A stretch of 64,000 nt of DNA from positions 1,112,001-1,176,000 of the forward strand of contig CM035318.1 of NCBI GenBank assembly GCA_000497125.2, written 5' to 3'. The position numbers and the translations under genes were made by a program. This document shows, piece after piece, positions 50,877 through 62,216 of this stretch (its first letter is position 1; each line of letters opens with the position of its first letter). The notes below the pieces were generated by a model. The model was given only the letters and a program-made list of their open reading frames with translations, searched no databases and was not told the DNA's origin. This DNA comes from Spironucleus salmonicida. Taxonomy: Eukaryota; Fornicata; Diplomonadida; Hexamitidae.

Positions 50877-53027
50877 TCATTTTTTGTATACTTTTCTTCC
50901 AGCCTGAGCATAAACAGGATCTTCTTAAATAACCTTAGACATATCCTTTAAAACTTGATTTCCTTATTAACTTTACTGACGTCTTCCCATCTTTTTTTCT
51001 TTAATAGAAAGATCTGCATTGCCTTTAAGTTCCACTACATCAGCTTTAACAACTTCATCTTTTGTTACCTCTTCTTTTTGATCTTTAGATAACTTTTATG
51101 TCTTCTTATCATTTTTTTCTTTCTTCCTCTTGTTTTTTTCTTGCTATTAGCGGTACTCTTCATTAACATCAATCTTTGAATTGCGTTTTTTCGCCATTGC
51201 AATATCATTCACTGTTTAACTTTTTATCAAATTTTCTTAAAATTTATAAGCTTCTGGAACAATTATCTTCCTAGGAACTTCAAGCAAAAGTCTTGCCTAA
51301 CTACTAGACGGTGCATTTCTTTCTATTTTATCAGAAATATTCTCATTTATCATCAGATTTTTACTAACAACATTAATTAAGTGATTCCTTGACACTTTAG
51401 CTGTAACTTCAATATCTTCCAAAAGCTGCTTCATGCTTTCAGTATCCTGACTTCTAAACTCTTTACTAACCTTTTCATGATACTTTTTCATATTCATAGC
51501 TTCTAATACATCACCTTCAAAATCAGCTTCTAAAAGCTCATTATATCCTCTGAAAACACCAACTTTACGAGCAAGTTCCATGTGATCAGATTCACTTTCA
51601 GAACACTTTAATAAAGCACTAACAACTTTAGTAGTTTAACTCAAAAATTTTAAATTGAACTTAAAATCCTCGGGTATTTGCTTTTTATCATATCCACAAA
51701 TCTTTTTAATAACATTAAACATGTCTTCATCATTTTTATCAATTAAAGAAATGGCTAAACCGACTTTTTCTTCGCTTTCTTCATTTCTAGCACATCTACC
51801 AATTCTATGGACGTGAGTGGCCGCAGAAGTAGGTTTTGCCAACTAAATAACTAATTTTACAGATGGAATATCAATACCACGTGCACAAACATCAGTTGTA
51901 AAAAGTACTGAATTAGAAGATTTTAATTTATCTAAATTTTTAAGACGCTATCTTTATGGCATTTATGCGTGAATTGCAAATGAATTAATCTATAAAAGCT
52001 TAAAAGCTGCTGCTAAACGTTTTGATTCTCTTACAGAGTTCGTGAAAACAATAGTTGGAACGTCAAATCTCAAAATTAAGTATGTGAGCATTTCAAGTTT
52101 TTCGTCATATGATTTAACAAACTGCCATTTTTCAAGAATTGTTGAATTAACTATGTGTTCTGGTGTATTGTCAATAAAATTAATCTTGAGATCTTTAAAA
52201 CCTAGATTTATAATAACATTTTTATATTCAGTAGCTACATCTGATTCAACAGAAAGGGTTAGATTAGCTTTATTAGAGATTCGTTAATTTTTTTAAAATT
52301 TCATACCTTTATCTTTGAACATGGATGGCAAATTCATTGTCGCAGAAGAAAGTGTTAGTTAAGGACTGCAATGGTTGTTTAAATATTATACCAACTTTAC
52401 TAAATCAGCAAAATGTCCTTATTCTAATAATTTATCGGCCTCATCGATTACAATTCTTTTAAAGCTTGATAAATCTGATAGGTAAGGGTGGTTTTAAACT
52501 AATTCATAAATTCTACCAGGTGTTCCAATAACTAATCCTGGATTAGATTAAAGGATTCTATTTTACTTATCCTTTGATAAGCCACCAACTAAAATGACAG
52601 AAAATTAATAGATTTTGTTAAGAACTTTAAAAATATCAGAAATAACACTAAACAATTAGATTGCAAGTTCTCTGGTAGGTGTAACAATAATATATTTAAA
52701 TTTTCTATCTGCATTTGATGTAACTAAATCTTAAATTATTGGCATTATGAAAGCAAGTGATTTACCGGCACCAGTTTCTGCAGAAATCACAAATGACGCT
52801 TTTTCTTTGAGTGTAGGCTTGATAACTTACTACTAAATTTAGGTTGGCTTGACTAAATTATGTTTAACAAGATATTTTGAAATACCAGGGTGAATTCCTA
52901 ATTTAGTCCAAGGCAAGCAGTCTAATTCTAGATCTGGCTTAAGAGCCTATTGAGCATTCTTTTCATTAAAAATAAAGCTGCTGATATGTTATACTTTTGC
53001 TGAAGGGTCTAGTTCAATTGTAGTCAT
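50877..53027 (-). CDS. DEAD-box RNA helicase, Mak5/DDX24-like
   Basis: The protein has 716 aa. Helicase motifs are in order: Q motif region (PTQIQQQVIKP, ~61-71), AETGAGKS (83-90), PTRELAIQ, GTPGRI, DEAD, SATM, then RGIDIP and HRIGRCAR in the second lobe. The phrase DEADKLLEQGHFADLVKL is close to the GHFAEL stretch of Mak5/DDX24, a nucleolar factor for 60S ribosome assembly. The C-terminal ~200 residues are Lys/Glu-rich, as in nucleolar helicases. The orthology is a judgement from that one stretch; a generic DEAD-box call is secure. It is the first of three minus-strand genes (helicase, MutL, prenyltransferase). Confidence 0.88.
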
Positions 53028-53077
53028 TATAAAGTGAAAAAAGAAAAGGAACCGTCATAATATTATTATATAGTTAT

Positions 53078-55042
53078 TCACTTTAATCTAAAACAAGTCG
53101 GTCTTCCATGTGGACAGTTGAGCACATTTTTAGAATTCTTTGCTGATATAATTATATCTTTTGCTGTTTTGTCGCTTAATACATCCCCAAGTTTTACTGC
53201 AGTCTTGCATGACCTATTTGCTAATATACGCTAAAATGCAGGCGGAAAATCAACGTCGTATAAAACTTCTATATATTCAATTAAATCTTATAGTTGTACC
53301 ACATTTTTGTCTAAAATAGGTAGAGTTTTCAGATAAAAGCTATCATCAATTTATACTATTTCAAACCCAAAATTTTACAACTTTTACAGATCATAAGTGG
53401 ATAGCTTAAAATTTTACGATGAGTTCAAACCTAATCTTAAAGGTTAGATTAGCTTTTATACCTTTAAAGCCGTTTGTATATCATTTACTAAATTTTCAAA
53501 AATGACAGCTTCTTATAAAGCATGCTAATCTAATATATATAAACGCGAATTCTAATGACACAATAAAAAAGACGAATTATATTATCCTATATAATTTAAA
53601 TTAAAAATATTATTGTCTGAAATTTCTTTTTAAGTCTCTGAACTAGTTTCATTTTCGTAGAAGGAAAAATCATATTTAATATCTACTTCTTTTTTCATTA
53701 AATTTTCATATTAATAGTTGTCTTAATATTCGATGCTTTTAATACTATTTTATTCAGAAATAGATATAATTTAGTTGGTGCCTTAATTACGAAGTGTATC
53801 TTAATTAGTAGTTGTTTGTTTGTTTCCGCGAAAGCTTTCTTATTAAACTTAACTATTGGTTTATTATTACAATTTGTCTCCTTTATTCATTGGTATAAAT
53901 TAACCAGTATTGTATCCATTAATCTTTTAAATAGGTTCTTAACTCACAGTATCTTATGATTGAGATGAGAATTATTTATCCAATAAACTATGTTGTGTTT
54001 GTACAGTATTTATTGGAGTCGTATGATTTACACTTTTAAAAACTATTGGGGAAGGTAAATTAAGTTTTGGAGATACAATACGAATTTAGCTAGACCTTTT
54101 CTCTATCTCCTAAGTCTATTAAATAATTTCATGGTGACTATTTTCCAAACATTCTTTATAATATTCCATTGTATAATCTATTAACTATTTATAACCCATT
54201 ATTTTAACGGTAAGTTTATCGTTAGAAACATTAAAGTCTACCCTAGAACTATCAATTTAATAGTTAATACAACCATTCACCTTGTATATTGCAGATTTTT
54301 TCTTAAACTACTAGGCTAGCCCTTAATAGATTTCCTCGTTTTCAATATATTTACCATTAATGAAGATGAATAAATTAGATAACTTTTCCTGCTAAAAACT
54401 GTTACTGAGAAACCCATTTAGCTTGAAATTTTCCCATTCCTTATCGATTTCCACAAAATTGTCTTTAATCGAAAAAATGCTCTAATACTTCATTCTCTAA
54501 GTTACCAGGTTTTCTGTACTAAATTTTATTTCACTATCTAACCAAACCTTTAACTGAATGTCATATGTTAATGCATAGGCGAAAAATAACCTAAAATTCA
54601 GCTTAACCTCGAGCTTCCAATTCTTAGTTTCAGCAAAAAAGCGCTTCCGTACAGGAATATTTTTAAATATATTCTAAACAGTTATCCTAGTACTATTTAT
54701 ATCACTAAAACCCATCTCCCCGTCTGATAAACGCTTATTCCTAGATTCTATGATAATGTCTGCAAGGTTCGATATCGCAAACAGTGCTTCGCCTCGGAAA
54801 CCAATTTTCTAACTACTCTTGGTAGTTAACCTTAACTTAGTAATATTTTTAAGAAGATCCTCGGGAAATCCAGGCCCGTCATCAGTTATAGTAACAGAAT
54901 CGTGTGTAATACGAAGATCTACGAGCTTGGCATTCGCATCGATTGCGTTGTCTAAAAGTTCTTTTGCAATTGATATAGGAGATTTAAGTTAAAATGATGC
55001 GTTTATGAGATGTTTCGTCTCGGTTGGCAGCTCGCGAATCAT
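53078..55042 (-). CDS. PMS2: MutL-family mismatch repair protein, PMS2/Pms1 type
   Basis: The protein has 654 aa. The GHKL ATPase is complete: AKELLDNAIDANAK (motif I) near residue 30, DDGPGF near 55, and GFRGEALFAIS near 82. The C-terminal domain holds DQHALQEAVIFE, which fits the DQHA(X)2E(X)4E endonuclease motif of PMS2-type subunits, and ends with CPHGRP near 643. It should nick the new strand during mismatch repair with MLH1 as partner. The linker (~330-440) is short and Gln/Asn-rich. The protein is shorter than human PMS2 (862 aa), mostly through this linker. Confidence 0.93.
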
Positions 55043-55138
55043 TAAGTAAAAGTAATATTTATGATAATAATGGCTATAATTAATATTCTATTTATTAAAA
55101 TAATAAATTTATACATTAAATATATAATACTGATAACA

Positions 55139-56062
55139 TCAGATAGCATCTTTCTCTTTTACAATATCAAAAATTTCTTTTGACATAAATGCCCAATAAT
55201 TTTTTCTAGGGACGTCAAATTTTGCTACTAAATTGCAGGTATCACTGAGGTGCTAGACATCTTCCTTTCTAAACCAAACGTTATCCACACATAAAAACAA
55301 GGCAGGAGCACGTATTGGTCCATCTCCAATACAATTTTCTCTGGCATAATCATAGATTTTGTTAGCTGTATCTATATCATTTTTTTAGATAGAGATATCG
55401 AACAAGCTTACTAAGAAGTTCCAACCAGGTTCAGATGATGGTGCTTTATGAATAATAGTTTTATAGAATTCAAATTCATCTGTAATAGTAATTGTTGAAA
55501 ATTTAAATAGAAATGCTCGATAACTCCAATAAGAATTATTTAAAGGATCTAATAATAATAACTTAACTGTAACGGCTAGCTCAGATTTTATAAAATTTTA
55601 AATGCCACATCTTTACACTAACCATATTCTGAAATCCCAAGAATGATAATTTTTTTAATCCATCTCAAATACCTGATCTGTAAAATTAATTTCTAATTAA
55701 GGATCGAAATAATAATTGTGTTAAAGAGTAAACTCTATGATTTCATGTATATGATGCCATTACTAGAAATTCTTAGGTTAAACTAACAATATATTATGTG
55801 TTTTAACTATCTCCTAGGCTAATAAAACTTAATCATTTCTTTAAAATAATATCTTACGGCGTAATGTATATGCCGTATATTGATATGGATTTTATGATAA
55901 TATTAGCTGTGTTGTTGCAAAAGCCCGTTCAGATAATTCATTATAAGTATAAGCATATGAAAGATTAATAAGTTATACCTTATATTCTTCTGAGTATGTA
56001 ACTTATAGTATATCTTGTTCAATATCTGGTATAAATTCTTTAGGTATATCTTCCCAGGTCAT
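55139..56062 (-). CDS. FNTA: Protein farnesyl/geranylgeranyltransferase alpha subunit
   Basis: The protein has 307 aa. It consists of PFTA (prenyltransferase alpha) helical-hairpin repeats with the Trp signature: YTAYTLRRKILF, FQQWHHIHEIIEF, NYHSWDFRIWLVQR, NSYWSYRAFLFKF and EPGWNFLVSLFD, at about 35-residue spacing. The alpha chain pairs with a beta chain to attach a farnesyl or geranylgeranyl lipid to CaaX cysteines. It could also be the related Rab transferase alpha; the start (MTWEDIP) and length favour FNTA. Mostly TAA/TAG glutamines. Confidence 0.88.
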
Positions 56063-56170
56063 ATTTAATATATAATATTTATACATATATAATAATATAA
56101 AATATGTTACTTTAAATGAGTATTATAAATATTCATATATTAATATCATACATGATTTTTTCTTCATTTA

Positions 56171-56938
56171 ATGTCAATTGACTACACCAAATAACTTTAA
56201 AAATATAGACCAAAAAAATTAGCATAACCCCCTTAATTTCAAGATCTACCTGAATATGCATAAACTGCAACTTAACTTCTAGCAGATCTATCATAAATTA
56301 ATTAGAGGATTAACTAGCTTTAGTAAAAATTTTCTTTAAAGTAAAATCAACTATTTTAGGATGCATTAAACCAAGAGATATTATTTCTTAAATCAGATAT
56401 ATAATAGCGTTTATAAACTACAACATAAAAAATATCAAACTTTGACTCTACAAAATGTTAATCAAATGAGTAAAAATAATACCAGCAACCTTTAATATTA
56501 TCTCTTAAATCTAAACTCGCTTTATTTTCTACAATATTTCGTACTTTTTAGTCTAGATTTATGTCATAGTTAACGAATGAAATTAATACTATTTAAAAGG
56601 TTGATATAGCATAGATTCCAGAAGAGCAATAATAAGTTTATTTATAAGCAAAAAAATAAATTGATGCAGATAAAGCAGAAGCAAAATATATATGTAATGA
56701 AATTCAAGGTATAATGGAACTAATCAACTAAATGGCTAGTTCTGTATATGAACAAGGTACAGTTTTAGACCGCATTGAGCGAAATATTATGCAAGCCCAA
56801 GAATTTGCAGTTTAAGGTGTCTAAAATCTAGAAAAAGCACGTTAAGATTAAAAGAAAGTTGGAATGCTACGAAAAGTTACATATGGAATTTTAATTATCG
56901 ACATGATTATGATGATTATTTATGCTATTATTGGCTGA
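56171..56938 (+). CDS. Syntaxin-16/Tlg2-like Qa-SNARE
   Basis: The protein has 255 aa with the C-terminal anchor layout of a syntaxin. The SNARE motif is at about residues 165-228, with EQGTVLDRIERNI; the zero-layer glutamine is the Q of EQG. QNLEKARQDQKK then leads into one transmembrane helix (ILIIDMIMMIIYAIIG). EQGTVLDRI matches syntaxin-16/Tlg2, which drives fusion of endosome-derived vesicles with the trans-Golgi. The N-terminal helical region is Gln-rich. Its partner on the other strand is a paralogue, 99 bp away tail to tail. Confidence 0.88.
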
Positions 56939-57037
56939 TTTGCTTTAATATTAAGTTGTGATGTTTGTTAATTTATTATTAGATTACTTCTAAATTATTA
57001 ATTTAATAAATTTTAAAATATATGTCACTTAAAAATA

Positions 57038-57808
57038 TCATATTTTTATAATACCATAAAGGATAGCCATAATAATATCGATAATAAACAGTGTGTAAGT
57101 AAAACTTCTCAACTTGCTTATAGTTTTCTAATGTTTACGTGCTATTTCTAAGTTTTTAATTCCAGACTCTACCATATTATCTGCCTCTAAAATATGTTAG
57201 TCGATTCTATCGATTACAGTGCCTGTTTCATACACCTATCCTGTCATTTCTGACACAATCTAAACTAAGTCTTGAATTTCTTTTGTTATCTATTAAGCAT
57301 AAATAGTGTCCTGTGAATTTTTTACCTATTATTACTATTGTATCCCTTACGTATTTGTCTATGAGATGCTAGATTCCGCGGTATTGAGTTCAGCTAAATA
57401 TACTGATTAAATTCTCCGGAATAGTTAACCATTTTAATGATTTATAACATTAAGTGATATAATTGCTTGAGGTACAATCAGCTTAGATTCATAATTTGTA
57501 TTTTTTAAACGCTCAAGAGTTGGAAGTTTTTACTTAAACAAAGAAAGTTTTTCCACTATAATATATCTTTATTAATTAATTTCTTCTTAAATAGCTGATT
57601 AAAACTATAGTGAGCTCATTTAGCTGTGCTTTTGGTGAATTTTTTTCAATGATGCCGATATTTCAAATTGAATCTACCGTAACTGCTTATAAATGATAAT
57701 ATATTACGGAATTTTGGCTTCAAATTAATTTTAAATTAAGGGAGCATTATCTTCGTAGGCTTCGGGCTAAGCTGGCCTAAATTTAAAGAATTTCTACGTT
57801 AAATCCAT
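57038..57808 (-). CDS. Divergent syntaxin-16-like SNARE with altered zero layer
   Basis: The protein has 256 aa. Its end aligns with the neighbouring syntaxin: VYETGTVIDRIDQHILEAD, NLEIARKHQKTISKLR and a single C-terminal membrane helix (LFIIDIIMAILYGIIKI). The zero-layer Gln of EQG is replaced by Thr (codon ACA). The N-terminal ~110 residues are helical. It is most likely a lineage-specific duplicate that either forms a non-standard SNARE bundle or has a modified partner. The motif is otherwise intact and the frame is open, so it does not look like a pseudogene. Confidence 0.82.
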
Positions 57809-57941
57809 TTTAAGACCCAAATGATTATAGTACTATAATATATAATAATTAGTATACCTTCCAAAATATTATTTTATTTTTAATTATATAATAGTTACTA
57901 ATATTAATTTTTCCCATTTCTTATTTTTTCCATTCCTCGCT

Positions 57942-58349
57942 ATGTAGATTGCTCCCAATACTGCTAAGAATGTCGAAAAGCTTGACGCGATGAAGTTCCT
58001 CACCAAACTCAACAACGTAACTAAAATCTCATTCACGAAGAGCGGCACTGACTTCGTCATCAACAACCCAGTCTGCTACTACAACGAGGATACGAAGACC
58101 CACATTTTCCTCGGCGAGCCCAAGCCATTCGACCCCAATGCACAGGCAAACCAGATCCTGAACATGATCCAGAACATGCCAAAGAACATGCCTGACACTA
58201 CACCCGTGCACGATACCTCCGCCACCTTCAACGAAGAGGACGTCAAGACCATCGCCTCACAGGCCAACGTCTCCGAGGAGGAGGCCCGCCAGGCGCTCAT
58301 CGACAAGCAAGGTAACGTTGTCGAGGCCCTTTTGGTCTGTAAGAAGTGA
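57942..58349 (+). CDS. NACA: Nascent polypeptide-associated complex alpha subunit
   Basis: The protein has 135 aa. A NAC domain lies at about residues 20-70 (KISFTKSGTDFVINNPVCYYN, HIFLGEPKP) and a UBA domain at the C terminus (NEEDVKTIASQANVSEEEARQALIDKQGNVVEALL), the layout of alpha-NAC. With beta-NAC it binds ribosomes near the tunnel exit and controls nascent-chain targeting. The start is the ATG of ATGTAGATT, in which TAG is Gln, extending the standard-code frame by 16 residues. GC-rich codons fit high expression. CCATTCCTCG precedes the ATG. Confidence 0.93.
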
Positions 58350-58361
58350 CGCTTTCCATAC

Positions 58362-59501
58362 TCACTCAATCTCTAGGCTCTGCAGGTCCTCGAAGGCGAT
58401 TGATGCCAGCGGCGGTGTCTGCTGGTTGATCATATTCTGACTTAAAAGCAGCTGAACTGGTGAATTCAGGCCGAACTGGACGGGCTAAATTAGGATCTTT
58501 GGCAACAAATATTTTTATTACCTTATCGTATGGTATAGATGGGAAAGGTTCTGCCTATCCGTTCCAAGCTACAAAATGTCAAATTCTGGAGTATGACCTC
58601 CCTAACTTGCAAGGATAATGGTGAGCTGAGAGTTACCGCCGAATATTAGAAAGTCGTCATTGGCGTCACAAAGTCTATAAATCGAACCAGTTCCCGGCAT
58701 TGGGAACCAGTCCAAATTCACAAAAAATCCATTTCTTACCTCTGGGGAAATAGGGCCGCATGAAGTGTAGATTATTGCATATTTAAATGTTACAACAGAT
58801 GTTTATTTGTCTGTTACTGTCCTCAAAATTTTTTGTGGAGTGGCAAATTGAGCTTGAAACATGAGTATCGCGTCGCAGTCTGTATGAATAATAAGGTAAT
58901 TATTCTCGTAGCTGAAACGATTTAAGCAGGTTTTGAACGGAATTTGAATCTCGAAAAAGCTGGAATTGAGGATGTAAAATAACTGGTTATTGTTGAGAAG
59001 AATAAATATAAAATTTTGGACGCACTAAAGTTATTTAATTGTAGTTTTCGCATGTTTTAATATATTTTTAATAATAGTTTAGCCCGGAGAAACTGCTTTA
59101 GGGGAATGAAATTTTCCTGTTAAATCGATATAGTTATTATTTAGTAATCCTATAATTTTTTGTTTTGTTTTTATTTTCTTGAATTCGAACAATTTAGATA
59201 CTTGGATTACAAAATTGGCAAAGTAAATATGTGCTATTTCATTATAAATTTCATGGTGCAGAGGAGGTGATTTGATAAATTCTATATTTTTATATTAGAA
59301 CAGTATTTCGAGTTTGTAAAGGTCATAAATATGTATATCCCCGGAAATGAATATAATTATTGCAGTATCTAAATAGATGAATAATTAACTGATTTACTAC
59401 CCAAATTATACTTCTTTTACTTCTAATTACCATTGATAGAAAGGAACCTATTAAAATGCTTGTTTTCCATTCAGTCCAGTAATAAAATTATACTCATTCA
59501 T
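58362..59501 (-). CDS. Orphan protein, 379 aa, beta-propeller-like
   Basis: The frame runs from ATG to TGA, only 12 nt from the converging NACA stop. Repeated short beta strands (SQLFIYLDTAIIIFISGD, QNFIFILLNNNQLFYIL, ENNYLIIHTDCDAILMF) suggest a degenerate propeller or other all-beta fold, but no WD signature is clean. The 5' half is AT-rich and the last ~100 codons GC-rich. I recognise no family. Confidence 0.55.
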
Positions 59502-59557
59502 TTTTTGTTATATAACACAATATTATAATATGCATATATATAAAACTATGTATTTTA

Positions 59558-60004
59558 ATGACATCTTTTGGTAAGTCATAAAAAGAAATTATGCAGATTG
59601 TTAGAGCTAGATCTCCATCAACACGCTCGCCTACTATGTACTAAAATTCACCTAAGTCATTTTTTTCGTTGGATACTTAAGTCAAAATAGGGACACTAAT
59701 CAAAGATGAGAAAAAACGTTATAGCGTTAAAGTTTATCAACCATAAGAATCAGAAATCGAAGTTATATCTGAAAATGGTAACCTGTCTAATTTTGCAACA
59801 GAACGTGAAGAAAAGTTTGTTAAAATTAAATTTACTGTTACGGCTAATGGTAAAGGTGCACAAACAGATGCTGTTATAGTGAAATCAGGAGATCAGGAAG
59901 TCTCTAGAATACCAGTATTCTTTAATGTCGTTGTAGATGTCGATACTATTAAAAGAATAAAATAATTAAGAGAGAAAAAGCAAATGGAGAAGTTGGGATA
60001 CTGA
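59558..60004 (+). CDS. Small MSP/ASH-type beta-sandwich protein, 148 aa
   Basis: The frame runs from ATG to TGA. The first 45 residues are Ser/Arg/Pro-rich. Residues ~45-130 alternate hydrophobic and polar as in a small beta-sandwich (VKVYQPQESEIEVISENG, FVKIKFTVTANG, IPVFFNVVVDV). A basic helix follows (IKRIKQLREKKQMEK). The fold resembles the ASH/MSP class seen in the giant gene at 37459, but no family is recognised. It lies directly before a coiled-coil gene and IFT52 on the same strand. Confidence 0.5.
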
Positions 60005-60043
60005 TTTATATTATATTTGTATTTTAATATTTACCTTTCAAAG

Positions 60044-60733
60044 ATGGAATAGGTCACAAATTTTGAATTAGACATGCTTCGTCATTAAAATAAACAGTTA
60101 ATGTAGTTATTAGAAAATATATAGACTAAATAATAATCATTAATACCTAGTAAATCATAATAAACAAAAGAATCTTAGGACATATTGCAGTAGTCATTTA
60201 AAATCCAGCAATTAACAAAATAAGTAAATTCTTACTAGTTATAAATCACTTCTCTTCAATCATAAAATGATATGCTGTTGGAAAAGTTGTAACTATGCTC
60301 AAATCCTCAATAAATTTATTAATAGGCATAACACGCTTCATAATTAACAGAAAATGCATTATAAGAATAAATTATCAGACTAAAAATCAGATGTGAAGAG
60401 TTATAAAATTCAAAAAAGTTCGAAATTAGCTAATCTATATAATAGGGTTGGTAGGTTATTTAAAATAGTCTGATTAATTCAAATGACGTTAATAATGAGT
60501 CAAAGACTGTTATCATTGAAGGTGAAACAAATAGATAAAACTGTGAGGAAGAAGAATAAGATAAGGAATCGTATGCTACTTAATAGACAGATGACGGTTA
60601 AGATAGGGAACAAGAAGAAGGTCTAAGTATAAGTTTGCAAAAAGAGTTTTAAGAACCAATATAAAAATAATTATCAGCGGATATGTTTGTATAAGAAGAA
60701 CCATAGGAAGATTAGGAAGATTTTATGTTCTGA
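60044..60733 (+). CDS. Coiled-coil orphan protein, 229 aa
   Basis: The frame starts 39 nt after the preceding stop. Residues 5-130 are heptad-rich and Gln-rich (LRHQNKQLMQLLENIQ, QNDMLLEKLQLC). The second half is strongly acidic (GETNRQNCEEEEQDKE, QEEPQEDQEDFMF). I recognise no family. It could be a cytoskeletal or flagellar component given its neighbour IFT52, but that is inference. Confidence 0.55.
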
Positions 60734-60788
60734 ATATTTTGAATATTTACTTTATATTTTATATTATATTTAACAAACGAATAAATTC

Positions 60789-60795
60789 CCACTCC
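60789..60795 (+). promoter_or_regulatory. Start-proximal CCACTCC element (IFT52)
   Basis: CCACTCC lies 11 nt before the IFT52 ATG. Confidence 0.5.
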
Positions 60796-60806
60796 AAAAT
60801 TCAAAT

Positions 60807-62084
60807 ATGAGTGAAGCGCAAAAGCCTCGTTTAGTATTTTTAGTTCCTAATTCTTCGTCTTTGAATCCAGATGTAGACTTTAAAAATCTATCAAGGTAAC
60901 TATAACTTAAATTCTCTGTATCAACGACAAATAATTTAGAGACTGTCTCAGCAGATGAAATTTTATTTATTGGACCTGGATGTGACAACCTATCAATAGC
61001 AGATGTTGCAGCCTTACGTCAACACCGGTCCAATGGAGGATCTATATTTATTTGCCTCCCAGGTGCTGACTCAAATTAAGCATCAGAAGAATTAAATAAA
61101 TTTTTGTAAAGAGCTGGAGTCCAATTAGTAAAGTATGACTCAGTTATTTAATCAACATATGCACCTGGATTATATCATCCTACTCACGTAAGTATTTCAC
61201 AATCTTCATTTTTATGTTAATCTCTTATTACCAAGATCGAGAAATTGAAGTAATAAGAAGACTCTTCTACCTCATCTGATGTCTAATTTGTGTATCCTTA
61301 AGGTTGTTATTTCTAAATTTAATCTCCACCTGCTCACCCTATTTTATCTACTGGTGAAGGTTCTTTCCCAGTTAAACAACCTATTCTTATAGCTCATGAA
61401 GAATTCCACTCTACAAAAGCTTCTAGACTTTTAGTTTGTGGTTCTTGCTCAGTTTTCAAGAATGATTGGATCAAAAAATTTGATAATAAACATTTAGCAG
61501 ATGTATTATTCAGTTATCTCTCACATGATGCAGATGCTCCAATTCTTTGTAGTGTATAAAAGGATTCTAATCAATCTATCTAGTTAGAAGAATAATTTTT
61601 TGTACCTGATACTTAAACTCTTGCTACAAACTTCCGTGCATGCCTGCATGCACCTGATACTCTTCCGGATGACTTCAGAGATATGCTCGATATATCTGCC
61701 AAATAAGAAAAATCTCTTCTCCCACAAGTAGTTAAACTATACGAATCAATGGGATTCCCAACAAATGAACCAATTTTGAAGTTGATAAAACCGTCTTTTG
61801 AGCGACCAACTCCTCCTCTTGTACCAGCAATTATTTCTCCTGGTTTACCCGAACCTCCTGGTGTTCCATAATTAGAACTTTATGATTTAGATAATGAATT
61901 AGCTTCAGATTTAACTAGACTTAGCAGACTGGCCTTAAAATGTAAAAATGACGATTTAGAAATATTTATTGAATCCGCTGGTGACTTATTTGGCATTCCT
62001 GGTAATGCTAAAGAGATATTGTATCATGTCTTAAAGACATCAGTAAATTTCAAGAAAGCAGAATTTTAAAGAAATGTCAAATGA
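60807..62084 (+). CDS. IFT52: Intraflagellar transport protein 52
   Basis: The protein has 425 aa (human 437). The N-terminal GIFT domain runs to about residue 270, with SNGGSIFICLPG near 75, GEGSFPVKQPILI near 187 and LLVCGSCSVFKNDW near 212. Then comes the middle segment LPDDFRDMLDIS, and the C-terminal region that binds IFT46/IFT88 (APAIISPG... LELYDLDNELASDLTRL, then DLEIFIESAGDLFGI). It is a core IFT-B subunit needed for flagellum assembly. All family blocks are in order with no break. It marks the organism as flagellated. Confidence 0.96.
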
Positions 62085-62195
62085 GAATTTTATATATTAT
62101 TATATCATCATACACGAATAATATCATATTTAATTAAAGACAAATAATATATAATTTATTTATTATATTATTGAACGTAATATTTATATCTTTTT

Positions 62196-62202
62196 CCACT
62201 CC
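62196..62202 (+). promoter_or_regulatory. Start-proximal CCACTCC element
   Basis: CCACTCC lies 14 nt before the ATG of the 62217 gene. Confidence 0.5.
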
Positions 62203-62216
62203 AAATTTCAACAAAA

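Noticed and set aside
56450-56560. Apparent frameshift in the first syntaxin gene
   Set aside because: Re-reading codon by codon gives one continuous 256-codon frame; the shift was my counting error.
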